DNA from: Diorhabda sublineata
Taxonomy: Eukaryota > Arthropoda > Insecta > Coleoptera > Chrysomelidae
Assembly: GCF_026230105.1 (NCBI RefSeq)
Contig: NC_079477.1
Span: 9,119,001-9,183,000 of the forward strand
DNA: 64,000 bases
Direction: 5' to 3'
The notes below the pieces were generated by a model. That model saw nothing but the letters and a program-made list of their open reading frames with translations. It was not told the origin of the DNA and made no database searches. Positions 13,531 to 25,600 of this stretch are shown one piece after another; position 1 is the first letter of the stretch; every line of letters begins with the position of its first letter. The translations under genes were made by a program, and so were the position numbers.

Positions 13531-13850
13531 TTAATGCTCCCGCTAAGTGTGAATTGCGAAGTGTGATTCGTTTTCTACAGACTGAAGTTCATAGTACTGC
13601 AGAAATCCATTGGAGAATGAGTCGTGTGTATGGGGAAAACTTCATAAGTGATGGTGTTGTGCGTAAATGGTGTCGAAAGCTTAAAGATGAGTGTAATGAT
13701 GTGCATGATGAAGAGGGCCATGGACGCAAATCTGTCGATTCAGATGACCTGGTTCAACGAGTTGACAGAATGCTTAAAGAAAACCGCAGATTCATCATTA
13801 CTACTTTGTTTACGGAATTTTTTAGGTCTGTTTTGTACTCCACTTGAATT
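13530..13850 (+). pseudogene. mariner transposase relic, N-terminal HTH domain
   Basis: The reading frame 13443-13847 contains CELRSVIRFLQTE, AEIHWRMSRVYGENFISDG, VRKWCRKLKDE, NVHDEEGHGRKSV and ENRRF. This is the order found in the N-terminal HTH_48 domain of insect mariner transposases. The catalytic D,D34D domain does not follow. After about 13850 the sequence is unrelated. A separate mariner deletion derivative lies 270 bp downstream, so this is a truncated copy. Confidence 0.75.
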
Positions 13851-14123
13851 CATTGACGGAAACTTTCTTTGAAGAGGGTATTGAAAGCTTGTCCACAGAT
13901 ATGACAAATGCCTCAATCTCTTCGGTGATTATTTCGAAAAGTAACCTTTCTCACACAATAATTCACATTATAAATACTTTGAATATAAATATTAATTTGG
14001 CTTATTTATTTAATCTGTTTATAGTAAACGTAGACATTCAGTTACCTTTTGAGCTGATATTTAATACTGATATATTGAAAATATTCACCAAAGTCATAAG
14101 CGTCAATTCATACTAACTACTAT

Positions 14124-14815
14124 TAGGTGGACTGAAAAGTTCGTAAGTTGACCCGCTAGTAGTATTAGAACAGGTTCTGATCGACGAAAATAGCATAAAT
14201 GTAGACAAAATAATTTTATATAACTGTAAAGTGAAGCTAATTAAGATATCTAAAAATATTAAAGGAACGTGTTGATGATTCTGTTCCATCGTAATAAATT
14301 CGAATTTTGAAGAACGAAATCTCGCCTCATTTGAAGATGTCTTAAAAACATGCACCGTATCACAAATCAATGAAAACGATGGCACAATTGAACGAATTGC
14401 ACGTTTCGAATTGCTTTCGCAACCATCAAATATCGAAATCTCCCGATATGGCCTTCGGTGACTTTCTGTTCTCAGATTTCAAGAGGATGCAAGATGGAAA
14501 AAATTTGCGCCAAAGAAGAATCCATCAGCTGAAGCTTATTTGAGGCTAAAAACAAATCGTACTATTAAAATGGTGTCAGAAAATATCTGATCGCAATAAT
14601 CGTTGAATATTGAATATTGAATATTGAATATTGAATATTGAATATTGAATATTGAATATTGAATATTGAATATTGAATATTGAATATTGAATATTGAATA
14701 TTGAATATTGAATATTGAATATTGAATATTGAATATTGAATATTGAATAATAGAATCAAATTCTATCAAAAAAAATTTTTTCTTTGCTATCCTACGAACT
14801 TTCGAGCCCATCTGT
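14124..14815 (+). mobile_element. mariner deletion derivative with terminal inverted repeats
   Basis: The left end AGGTGGACTGAAAAGTTCGTA (from 14125) matches the reverse complement of the right end (14793-14813) at 17 of 21 positions, and TA dinucleotides flank it. Inside, frameshifted pieces correspond to the C-terminal mariner transposase: FSDFKRMQDGK near 14480 and FEAKNKSYY near 14540. The middle of the transposase is missing and the C-terminal end is interrupted by the heptamer satellite at 14603-14749. It is non-functional. Confidence 0.7.
14603..14749. repeat. (TTGAATA)n heptanucleotide satellite, about 21 copies
   Basis: A near-perfect array of the 7-bp unit TTGAATA spans 147 bases, 21 units, with no visible variant inside. 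Because 7 is not a multiple of 3, each strand reads as a 7-residue peptide repeat in every frame. That makes two overlapping minus-strand frames look open, but they are artefacts. It sits inside the mariner relic. Confidence 0.95.
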
Positions 14816-15309
14816 TATTAACTAGGCTCTAAGTTTTTGAAAAAAAAAGCTTCCTTCTTTGAGCAAAGCTACAATTAAGGAAATATATGTCGAGTAGAAA
14901 GCCCGGAGAGTCACATAAAATTTTCAGGGATCCATAAGCTCCCTGAGTATGTTAATATTGTAGAGAAAATGTTGCAAGCGTGTGTATAAAATAAATATAT
15001 CACAAAATTAAATAGTTGCATTTTGCTATGCACATAATCCCAATCATGTGAAATTATATTCAGAATTTTATCAAAATGCGGATATCATTTCAAAAAAACT
15101 AAATATTTTTATAAAATACTAATTATATAATTAGAATATAAACAAATATGAGTTTACTAATAGAAAAGTTGTCTTGAAAGATTCAAGTTGTCTTGTCTCT
15201 CAACGTAAACCATTTAAATACATATTTCTAATTACTAAATGACAATATAATTAGCCAAGTAATAATACATTATCATAACAGATAATTATATAATGTAATG
15301 TAACCAAGC

Positions 15310-16085
15310 AATAGGTGATGACGAGGATGGAATAAAAATTAACGGCAGGGCATTAAACAACATACTTTATGCAGACGATACGGTTAACATTGCGTACAAT
15401 CCAGAAGCCCTTCAACGCCTAATCAACAAAATTATGGAGAGGTGAGATCAACTAGGAAAAAAAAAATTAATGTAACAAAAACAAAAGTAATGGCCATAAA
15501 AAAACTTCCAAACCCACAACTGAACATCTATGACACCGCAATAGAGAAAGTTGAGAAATTCAAATATCTTGGCAGCTGTATAACGACAAATGTAGATCCT
15601 GACGTCGAAGTAAAATCACGTATAGAACAAACTAAAGCCACATTCCTAAAAGTGAAAATTATGTAACGCAACTTTGAACTTAAACTTAAGATAACGTTTT
15701 GTAAAGGCGTACGTGTACAGTTCTCTTGTATGGAGCATAAACATGGATATTAAAAGTGGATATCATGAATAAATAAAGTGCTAAGACGAATAGGAAATGA
15801 AATAGAGTTTCTTATAACAATAAAGAGAAAAAAGACCCCTTATCTGGGCCACATATACCGTAACAACAAGTATGATATACTGAAATTAATAATAGAAGGA
15901 AAAAACGAAGTAAACGTGGACCTGGTCGCAGACAACATTCATGGTTAAAAAACATACGCGATTTGACTGGTATGAACACTTCATCTTTAATTCGCACTCA
16001 GAACCGAAATAAGTATGCCGAAATTGTCGCCAACCTTCATTAGATGGAGATGGCACCTGAAGAAGAATGTGGCATACTATCGAAG
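15310..16085 (+). pseudogene. non-LTR retrotransposon (LINE) relic: RT thumb and C-terminus
   Basis: Translations in shifting frames give NNILYADDTVNIA (the YADD active-site box of reverse transcriptase) near 15360, then KFKYLGSCIT near 15560, SRIEQTKATF, LRRIGNE near 15785, and YLGHIYRN with KLIIEG near 15840-15900. This order is that of a LINE reverse transcriptase followed by its C-terminal region, a type very common in insects. There are many stops and shifts. The start of the element is missing (5' truncation is usual for LINEs). Confidence 0.8.
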
Positions 16086-16089
16086 CAAA

Positions 16090-18150
16090 TTACGACAATA
16101 GAATTTGAGTTTATAAATATTCAAAAAGGTATCCATAGCTTTAATAAAACTTTATACCTTTGATGCACAATTGATTTACAAGTATTTTATTTTAAGTGAA
16201 TTTTCCATTTTACAACTACTTAACAATCGAATGAGATTCGATCAAAAAACGGCTTATGTATGATGCTATATTGACTTTCGTAACATGATTTTAATAATCC
16301 AAAAAAAAAACAAAATATACTGGATTAATGAAGAAAAAAGTATAAGCAACCAAATTAGTTTGTAGAACAAAGACAATATCTGATTATACTGAACAGGGAA
16401 TCTAAAATTTCCACACTGATAAAAATGTATAGGCTGAAATGTACCTAAAGATAAATGTATAACTTGTTATTGGAATATTATGTACACAATTTGGATAGTT
16501 CTATTACTCACAAGTCAACGGAAGTTATGCCAAGCCACGAGTTATCAGGGCAGATAGAAGCCGATTGCTGATCATCCATCAAGGAGGTTTTGGCAGAAAA
16601 TTCTAAATCGTAATTTCATAATACTTTTTTTTGTCTTAGTCTTTCATTACTCATTGAAATAATTAAATTACATTGATAAATGAAATTCTAAGCCAATTAT
16701 TATTTTTAGCTAGTTACGTTTACTAACAATCATCGATCAAAGTAAAGTAAATGAAAGATAAATGACGGAAGACCAATATTTTCATAGCTTAAAAATATGA
16801 GTACTTAGACGAATATCCAGAAATATTAGCATAAAAAGAAATAGTTTCCAAGTCTTTTCCTTGTTTTTTTAATGAGACCTTATTAATTTTCCTTAATAAA
16901 TCAGCGCAGTGATAAAGTATCGTCTCAAGAAAGTCTGAAGACGCACCAGGCAGAATAATTGTGAGTGTGTTCCGTATTATTATCACCAACTTAATAGGCT
17001 CACAATTCATTATTTTGATTATCTTCAAACTCTAGCTTCATTCAACCATGATTGGTAACTTGTGTCATTCATTGCAGTAATGGAACCTTTAGGATAAAAT
17101 CGAATATTTACTGATACCAATTCTTATATTTCTATTTTTTCTTTCCAAGCCCAAAAACAAAAATACTTAGACTAGAGAATCTAATATTTCTTTGCGGAAA
17201 ATGTGCAATTTTCAATTTATTCATTTCATTATCAATCAATTGATTTATTACGCCGTTGCTTTGATGGTAATTTGAGGATCACTTGACTAAAATAGCTCAC
17301 AGAAACAAAAGTCTTTTTATAATGGATACGAGTTGATTGGAAGGGAAATCAGAAGCAAAAAAGCTTTCAATAACTCGGACGAGGAAAAAGGATGCCGAAG
17401 AGATAGTTACAATATTACTGCCCATAAAATTGATTAGATACTTGAATCAGAACCATGATATTATAATCAAACTGAAGTGATTTCGTATATGATCAACGGA
17501 GACAAAACAAAAAGACAATAATAATCACTACTCACTCACGACCATCCTTTTTATCACTAGACACTGTACTGTTAGCTTCAGAAATGGAACAAATACTGAA
17601 AGAGGGTAACGAAGAAGAACGCGCGTCTTCTCGTACAATGCTCTGTCTTGAATGAAATATGATTTCAAATATTGATACAGTAAAATATCTGAGCCTTTTG
17701 CAATAAGCTTAATGATAGTTGGAACACGAGCACGTGATTGATCGGTTGTTTATATTGTAGATGATATTTTGAAGTAGAATGTTTGCAGCGGGTATTTTTG
17801 TCAAAATATAACGGGTATACAAGAATTTTTAGAAAGGGCGACTAATAATAGGTTAAATGCGTTAAAATTTTATGTTTGTTTGGTGCACATTATTCATATT
17901 TTACTTAGTATGAAATATGTCATTAAAAAAAACATTTTTGTTGGCTACAAAGTTTTCGGATATTTAATTTGGATGATTATAAATTTAAAGTGCTTTCATA
18001 TTTTATCCCTATTTAATTACTCATCATATATTTTTGATGCATCGACTATTGTTCTAAATTTCTTTCTGCATCTGTTTGTTCCCATCACGTACTTCCAGAA
18101 TCTGTTTTCTTCGTTTGGTGTATTAAAAACAAACAGCAAATATTATTATT
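16090..18150. other. intergenic DNA, no gene recognised
   Basis: AT-rich with only short accidental frames (for example 17880-18152, hydrophobic low-complexity). A slightly GC-richer patch near 17570-17650 has no coding features I recognise. Confidence 0.5.
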
Positions 18151-18155
18151 AACCA

Positions 18156-18161
18156 TTTATT
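18156..18161 (-). terminator. poly(A) signal of the cuticle protein gene
   Basis: AATAAA on the minus strand (TTTATT on plus), about 50 bases after the stop of the cuticle gene. Confidence 0.55.
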
Positions 18162-18209
18162 ACATAATAATAAAAATAAAAAATATCATACTTTATCAAA
18201 TTAATTTAT

Positions 18210-20602
18210 TTACTTCGTCTGAGAAGCTGTTGCAACGACTGGAGCTTTTGCAGAGTAGGGGACCGGAACAACACCTCTTACATCATTACTTTGTTGAGCG
18301 CGATAACCATTTTCATCGGCAACATATGTAGTACGGAAGTGGAGACCTTCCGGTGATGTGAAACTAAATGATCCGGTAGCTCCGGTACCGGGTTCGTTGT
18401 CAGGTCCTATCACTGGATAACCCTGTTGCTCAGCAGCAATGCCGTTGTCGGTTTCATAGCTACAAATAATGACACAACATATCATTTCGTATAATTCATC
18501 ATCTATCGCATAACTCAATAAGTACCGGGTCTGATATAATGATAGCAGTGCCATACCACAACAAGATACGAGAACCACTCTGGATATTTTTAGATGCTGA
18601 GATTTGACCGTAGTTAAGCCACTGCTATTAGTGGGACATATAATTTCAAGGTGGATTTGAATGAACAATAAAGTCTTAAACTGTTGTAACGGGTATTTGT
18701 TAATGGAAGTCCTTCAGGAGCAGATACGAACATCGACAAAAGTAAAACCATTAACAATAACATAGTGCTCAAATACAAAAGAAAAAATTTGTTCCATCCA
18801 GACCTTGTAATAAAGCGATGAAAACCGTGGTCACATTGCACCCTTTGTATTCTCTAGATCTAGTTCCATTGATTGCTGAATCTTTGCAGATCTCGAGGGA
18901 ATGTTACAGAGAACGAGGTTTATCCCTGATAAAGAAGTAATTAACGAAGTTGAAGGATATTTTCAATATTTCACAAATACAATACGTTCCATAGAAATAT
19001 TCAATGTTCTACAAAGAATAATTTCTAGATACAAATAAAGAGTATGTCGGACTTATAAACATGTACATAGAAGTGAAGCTTCAAACAAATAACATAATAT
19101 ACGAACTAAAAAAAGCCAGCAGACAGTTACCGCTGTCAAAAACAATAAATTATTGGTGTTAAAATCAGTAGTTGATAATTCGAATAAAAACACCAGAAAA
19201 ATTGGTAGACATTCAGGTTCGAGTCAATACATTGTTTCTAGGATTCTTAGAAAAAAAATACGAATAGGCTTCTAATCATGTTTCTTTGATTGCCCAGGAA
19301 GAAGAATTTTTCTAATTTGCTATAATCAAAATGAATATATTTTCGGCGATAATGGTCTAGTACATAGTCATAACCGTTAAGAAAATAAATATTATCGACT
19401 TCTGCCCAAACCAAAATTCAGGGTCACGCCTACACCTACCAAATTGTTTATATTGATCTACTTCGAGCTTACAGTAACAGATGCATTTTCCAAATTCGGA
19501 CGTGCCTACGTCTTGGAGCATATTCCTTCAAATATCGGAGGTGTGCAGATGTAACTACAGTAACATGGTACTCAGGTGCATTTTCAGTGAGTTGCAAGAA
19601 ATTATCCAAATAGAAAATTTCCAAATAGATGGATGGGAAAAGAAGATCCATACAGTTAACCACCCAGATTCCCAGATCTTACTATGATTGAATTCTTTTT
19701 AAGAAAAATATTTAAATATATAAAAATTTGTATTACTAACGTGTTTGACATTTCAAGAGATCTGAGTTTTGGATTTTATATTCAGGATTACAAAACAATA
19801 TGCTCATATCTAGTTATATTTGTAATTTATTTTTTATTATTCTTTCAACTATTTATTTTGTTAATTTTTATTACCATGTGAGAAATTTTTTATTAATTAC
19901 TGAAGAATTGATTTCAGTCGAAAGAGATACTTTTTAAAATATATGGTTCTCATAACGAGCCACTATTGGGGAATTCCATCAACCTGGTAAAAAAGCTCAT
20001 GATAAGTGACTTAGGTATCATTCCTAAATAGTTCGATCGCACTAAATATTAGAATTCATTTGGTAATACATTTTTGACAAAGAAATAATAATAATAAATA
20101 ACAGCAACAGTCCAAAATAAAACATTTGTTATTGTTCAAATAATCACACAAATCATAACATCACTTACCCATACTGGTAGGTTCCATCAGGATTGACATT
20201 ACTTTCGAATCTCACAATTCTAGCAGCAGCCTCTGGACCAGCTACATAGTTCTTTGTGTAATCAGGATAATTATAGAGATTCTTATAGTACAAAGGATCG
20301 CTTTTATATACGTTATTCCTGAAGTCATTTTTTCTGTAAAATCCATCATTCCATTGTCTGTTGTAGTAATCGTTTCCAAAGTAAGGGCCAGTCCTATAGT
20401 TATTTCTGTAGTAGTCATTACCCCAGTAATTACCCCTGTAAGGATCGATGGTGTTAAATCTGCGGTATGGTTCAAATGTGTTTCTGTAATACGGATCGTA
20501 TTGTCTATAATAATCATTTGTAGCAGTTATAGGTGCAACTGTTGTAGTTGCAGCTTGAGGAGCAGCGTATGTTGCTGCTACTGCAACAGCAGCGATTAAG
20601 AA
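18210..20602 (-). CDS. cuticular protein of the Rebers-Riddiford (RR) type, 5' end missing
   Basis: Two exons on the minus strand: 20602-20169 and 18459-18210 (stop TAA 18212-18210), joined in phase at GG|C (glycine), 227 residues. The first exon visible opens with the tail of a signal peptide (FLIAAVAVAATYAAPQ), so a short first exon carrying the ATG, as is usual in cuticle genes, must lie upstream (above 20602); I could not place it. A long spacer rich in Y, N and R follows (DYYRNNYR, DPYYRN repeats). Then comes a chitin-binding R&R region: PDGTYQYGYETDNGIAAEQQG, TGSFSFTSPEG, TTYVADENGYRA. It ends in a short Pro/Val/Ala tail. Such proteins are secreted by epidermis and bind chitin in the exoskeleton. 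The consensus looks closest to RR-1 (soft cuticle), but subtype and tissue are inference. Confidence 0.85.
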
Positions 20603-20609
20603 CTGAAAA

Positions 20610-22520
20610 TCAATAAAAAGATTATTTTAATTTTGTCTTCAAACTGATTTCTTTCCTCCATTTAATGCCTGTATCTTATTTCAATGATTGTATGATGAAG
20701 AAACTACTTCTAAGTAGGTACTCTATATGTTCATTTGCTCACACTAAATTAAAAGATAAGATTCCATAGAAAAACTTGTTTCAAAATACATATTGATTTG
20801 ATATTAATACTAAAGCTACTCTGTATATTTTGAGATACCACGAAACTAAAGTACTTTGAACCATAATTAAGTAGTAACCTTTGTCTTTAGTTAAGTCGTT
20901 GCCATCACAGAGGTACATAAAATTTTCCCCCAAAATATGAATTCCTAAATAAACATCGAATCCGTACCTAAACTTAGCAATAATTCTATTAAACTTTTAT
21001 TCTCTCAACATACAAACGTAGAGTACAAATTTACGTCTTAATCGTCTTTGTAGGAGCGTAGGAGGAAAATCGCTATTCGAATTAAAGTTATAGTACAGTA
21101 AAATTTAGTTATAGTTTCAAGGCAGGTTATTCGATGATATTTAACTTCATTATTAATTAGTTTCCATCGATGAGTCAAATAAGTTGTTTGGATAATTACA
21201 CTACTTTATACATTTTAATATAAATGATGGAATTAATCAGTTTTGATTTGTTGAAAATAAACAAGCAGTTCCAAGAGTCATATACGGTCGATTTCTAAAA
21301 ATAATTTATAATGTTTATAGATTTACGCAATCTAATATAAGGTAACCATCAAATGAAGTCAAATTTGTTGTAGAAGTGGAGAGAAGGAAAAACTTGATGT
21401 AGTCACCATCATTTGTCCAGCTAAACACTAGCGAAATATGGAAATTTTCGAATTTTCTGGAAGGAGAAAATATTAATCTGAAAATTGTAGTTGAAACAGT
21501 GAAAAGTATATTCAACGAGAAGAAACAACGAAAAAAAATTACGCACAAACCCTTGGTGAATATTATAATAAATGATGTAAAAAAGAAAAGCATTTAACTA
21601 ACAAAATAAGGACATGGAGAACCTTGTATAATGTTATAATTTCAGGAAAAATCATGTATGGAAATAAAAATTAAAATAAACTGTACATTTTAGTAGTTCT
21701 TTCTAAAAACAACACAAAATAGGGAAATGAAAAGTATATGAGGAGGAAGCTAAGGATATAAAACATATGGCTGACCTAGAAAGACACAAAAACAATTTCG
21801 GGGAACAGAACATATTAAAAACTTGTAATAATGAGAAGAATTAATTAATTAATAGCTGCTCTTTACACCAACTCCAAAAATTTATTCGACGAATACGGCA
21901 AGATCATCAGAGTTGTAGATATTAAATTTTGACTTACTGTATTGTATGGTATAACTATAATTGTATGATAGATGTATTACAAATAAAAATCAAATCAATT
22001 CGAGGTCTTCAATGGATTCAAGGCATCAATATACTTTTCTAACGTAGCTTATTTTTCACCAGTGGCCTTTTATTTTTGAAAATATTAGGTTTTGAAATTA
22101 TCAAAATCGAAAAAATATGAATAGTAAACTTCTGTTGAAAATATGATATTTAAAACTCCTTTCAAATGTGGAACTCAAACGTCAGTTTATAATCTTTTCC
22201 TGGTACTCGAACTTGCTATACGGATTGTATTCAACCTGAGATGAAAGCAGTGTCGAAGAAGTGGAAGAAGTGGAACTATCGCCAAAAAAAAAAAGTCAAG
22301 TGCTTTATTCAGTGCAAAAATTCGTGCTTGCATTGAAGGAAATATTCATATATCAAATTATTTTCGAAAATTAGTCGTATTTTTAGAAAATAGAATAAAA
22401 ATTCTTCTAAGGAGCCCAAAAAAGCCTCTATTGTTTCTAAATTTGACATAAAGTGGCAATAAGAGCATCAATTCATGGTTTTCTTTTGGCATGAAAACAT
22501 CGTTTTCATGCACTTTCTAC
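20610..22520. other. upstream region of the cuticle gene, no exon identified
   Basis: The cuticle gene's first exon may lie here or further on. I found no ATG with a good donor on the minus strand plus a TATA box at a sensible distance. One weak candidate, ATGAA followed by GTAGAAAG on the minus strand near 22525, falls within a foldback repeat. Confidence 0.35.
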
Positions 22521-22525
22521 TTCAT

Positions 22526-22683
22526 ACTGAATATACTACCACCACTACACCAACACTAACAATTTCACTGTATGACGCGCGTTTCGATAACCAAGTTATC
22601 GTCTTCAGGGACTGAAGGTAAACCTTCCAGACAATATAATTGTTAGTGTTGGTGTAGTGGTGGTTGAAACAGTATATTCAGTA
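22526..22683 (-). mobile_element. small foldback element with hammerhead-like core
   Basis: Arms of about 38-44 bases are nearly perfect reverse complements: actgaatatact...accaccac at 22526-22564, and its partner ending gtatattcagt at 22639-22682. The left arm lacks about 8 bases present in the right arm. The central 45 bases contain the palindrome cgataaccaagttatcg. A related element is at 61372-61822. Total 158 bp, no coding capacity. Confidence 0.75.
22574..22613 (-). ncRNA. hammerhead-ribozyme-like motif
   Basis: Read on the minus strand: CTGAAGAC, a stem GATAAC-TTG-GTTATC, then GAAACGCGCGTC. The last part has GAAA, a 3-bp stem III (ACG/CGT) and a GUC cleavage triplet, as in short-stem-III hammerheads. 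The CTGANGA box is separated from stem II by one unpaired C, and stem I pairing is poor in this copy, so activity is doubtful. It may be a decayed hammerhead as found in Penelope-like or SINE-type elements. Confidence 0.4.
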
Positions 22684-25600
22684 CGAATATCGCCAACGGC
22701 TCCAGAAATTCCAAACGAATGTGTAAACTTTACCTTTTATTTTACTTCTGTATGTGTCTAGACTTCTCTTTTAAAGCTACACCTTTTTAAACGGAATCAT
22801 TATCAAAAAATAACCTTATAAAATAGAAAAAGATTCCATGGGCGAGTAAGCAGCGGCTGTTGCTTGAAATTATATATCATACAAATTTAATTAAATGAAA
22901 TAAATTTAACAGTTTTCCTAGAAATTAATCACTTCGATAACCTTAGGAAATATACAGTTACTATTCGATAAAAGTTTCGACGAGATGTAGGTATATAAGC
23001 AGCGAAGACATGATACGAGAGTGGTATCAATTAAGAAGCTAAAAAGTGAACAATAAATATAGTTTGAAGAAACTAAAAAACGCGCTATTAAAGTACATGA
23101 ATCAATCAATAATTTATTAAAATAACCTTAAAACAACAGTGAATGAAGAATACCAGTATTATTTTGAAAAAGTATGGGGCGTTTAGCTCCATATTTCTCA
23201 TACATCGAGCACCAAACCCTTTTTTCACAATAATATATTATTATTATAAGCTTATTTTGATGTGCTTTAGAAGAGTATTTTTTAAGTTTTTCTAAACTAT
23301 ATTTATTGTGGTCAAAAATTGTTACGAAAACTGTTCATACCACAATTACGAAATATTTGTCTTACCACTATTTGGAAATGTTTAGATCACATTACATAGA
23401 AAAGTCTTACATGGTAATTAATCAAATTATAGATTATTATCTTGTGAATAATTAATCACAAATGTGTGAAATTTTTTGTCACAAATAAATCATAGTACAA
23501 ATAACATAACCTTGCAAATAATTATACTAATCTTCACGGTTTATGATATTTGATCATTAGGTTTGTAACACGTCTACAATTAATTAGGACTATAAAAATC
23601 ATCTAATTAACTTCCAGGAAGTTGTGATAATATTGAAAAGTAAATAATGAAAACTCTCAACATTCATAACACAAAATTTTAAGGAAATATTATTGTTATA
23701 AATAACAATTACTATTGAACACTCGATTTTGAAAAAAAAATAATAATCAAAGTGGAAGAAAAAAAAGCTTTTGTGAAGTATTTGGAGAAAGTTTATTATT
23801 AATTTCCTCGTTTGCCTAATATGTAAGTGAAATAAACAGCTCATAATGAAAAGTAAAGAAAAATGAAGAAATGAACATAATCGATATAATTAACCTCTAC
23901 TAAAATTATTTATTATTATTGATAGTGTTTATAAATACATTAATGGTACTTTTATTTACTTCTGGACCTGATTTTTAGCTTCAATATATACCTCTTATTA
24001 TTTCTATAACTTTACTGGCTGAAGTAAAAATATACAAAGAGTCTGAAGATTTTCTTTCTTATCAAGATAACTTAAAAAATTATAATCTTAATATATAACT
24101 GTCTAACTGCTTTCCAATACTACGAGTATTTCTCTTAACTAGTAATGTTGTTTCAATTATTCTCATATTATTTAGCTACAGTTCGGGGATCTTGACTTCT
24201 TGACATACTTGTCTCATTGAATTCTTCTTAAGTTTTGTTCAATAACCTTTATCTTTTACCAAATCCCGGAAATGATAATTGAGATAAGAATTTTGGAAGA
24301 TTTGGTAAACCATAACACGAAATGACTATTATTTCTTCAACGACAAATATTTCTTAAATTATGTATGTATGCACTATCTATTTGCGAATACGTTACATGT
24401 CGTATATTATAAAGATTATTTATTGCAATATTTTCCAAAAAAAAAACAATCCGCCTTTGATACTTTGTTATATAAAAAAGGATGTCTTCAAATCTCATAC
24501 AATTTAAATTTTATGAGGATTATTAGTCCCCCAATTTCAAGACGATAAATATCATTTAAAAAATTACCTTGCGTCAGTTAGCAATTATCGTTATCACATT
24601 TCCCTTTGACGTGCCTCGAAAACGCTATACGTTTTTCGTAAAGTACGTGAAATATTAAAAAAACGATGAACAATCATCACAGCAAGATAATTGGTTATAT
24701 ATCTCATTAAGCTTTGTCAAATTGATCTAATGTAAGTTGTTGGAACATTTCTATGAACTATAATTATTGGCCTAGCAACAGATATTTAAACAGAAATTAT
24801 CATATAATCACATTTTTGGTAGAGGTTCGAGAAACTATAAAACTTCTTGATCTCTGTTGGAAAGTTTCTTTAAAATAATCTTGAAATTAAAATGTTATTA
24901 TACAATGAAGTATTGTCTTTAGTTAGTGAGTTTATGCTTGAGAGTCAAAGTTGCATAACAATTACGAAAAACAAAGCCACTTCCTGAATTTTTATGATTT
25001 ACGTGGCTAATACGAAGTCTTCTTATTGTAGTAGCTTCTACTTCTACTACTCAAAAGTTTATTTTGAGGTGAGGAGTAGAGAGATAGTAGTTTATATATA
25101 TGTAAAATTTTGTTTCATAAGGCATAATTTGATCCTTACTAATATTAAGTTGGAATAATAAATTGAGAACGCTGATGCATAGATTCACTCGATGTGTCGT
25201 AAATATATATATTTACACTACAATGATATTTAGTGGAGTTGTGGGTGTTTTAAGTTGAACTTCGCAGGGGATGCTCTGTTGCCACAGGAGAATAATCCAC
25301 AAGCATAATCTCCATACAAATGCATAATTTAAATTTTTTCTTGTTGACATTTTAAATCTATCTCATTAGAAAGCAAAAAATTCAATAATGAGTGATATTC
25401 AACACTTCTATCCAAATATTACACACAAAAAATCAAATAAAAAAAACTGAAAAAGTTGTTAAATAATAAACGAATTAAAAATGATGATTTTGTTATGAAA
25501 CTTGCTATATGGAGTTAAGAAAATATTCTTTTTAACATTTTTCAATCATTTTTCTCAATATCTCTAACGTGAAATAAATATCGATTATTTGGCTCGTACT

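Noticed and set aside
14536..14811. Two overlapping minus-strand open frames of 64-91 codons
   Set aside because: They are made by the TTGAATA satellite, which has no stop in these frames; the peptide is a 7-residue repeat with no biological sense.
18614..18841. Minus-strand frame with SAPEGLPLTN, reminiscent of a cuticle R&R end
   Set aside because: Only a few residues match, it is in the intron of the cuticle gene, and neither splice sites nor the ADENG box are present.
19469..19687. Open frames on both strands in the cuticle intron
   Set aside because: No recognised motif, no phase-compatible splice sites with the cuticle exons.
22981..23110. TATATAAGC as a promoter
   Set aside because: No exon with start codon and donor can be read on either strand within a sensible distance.
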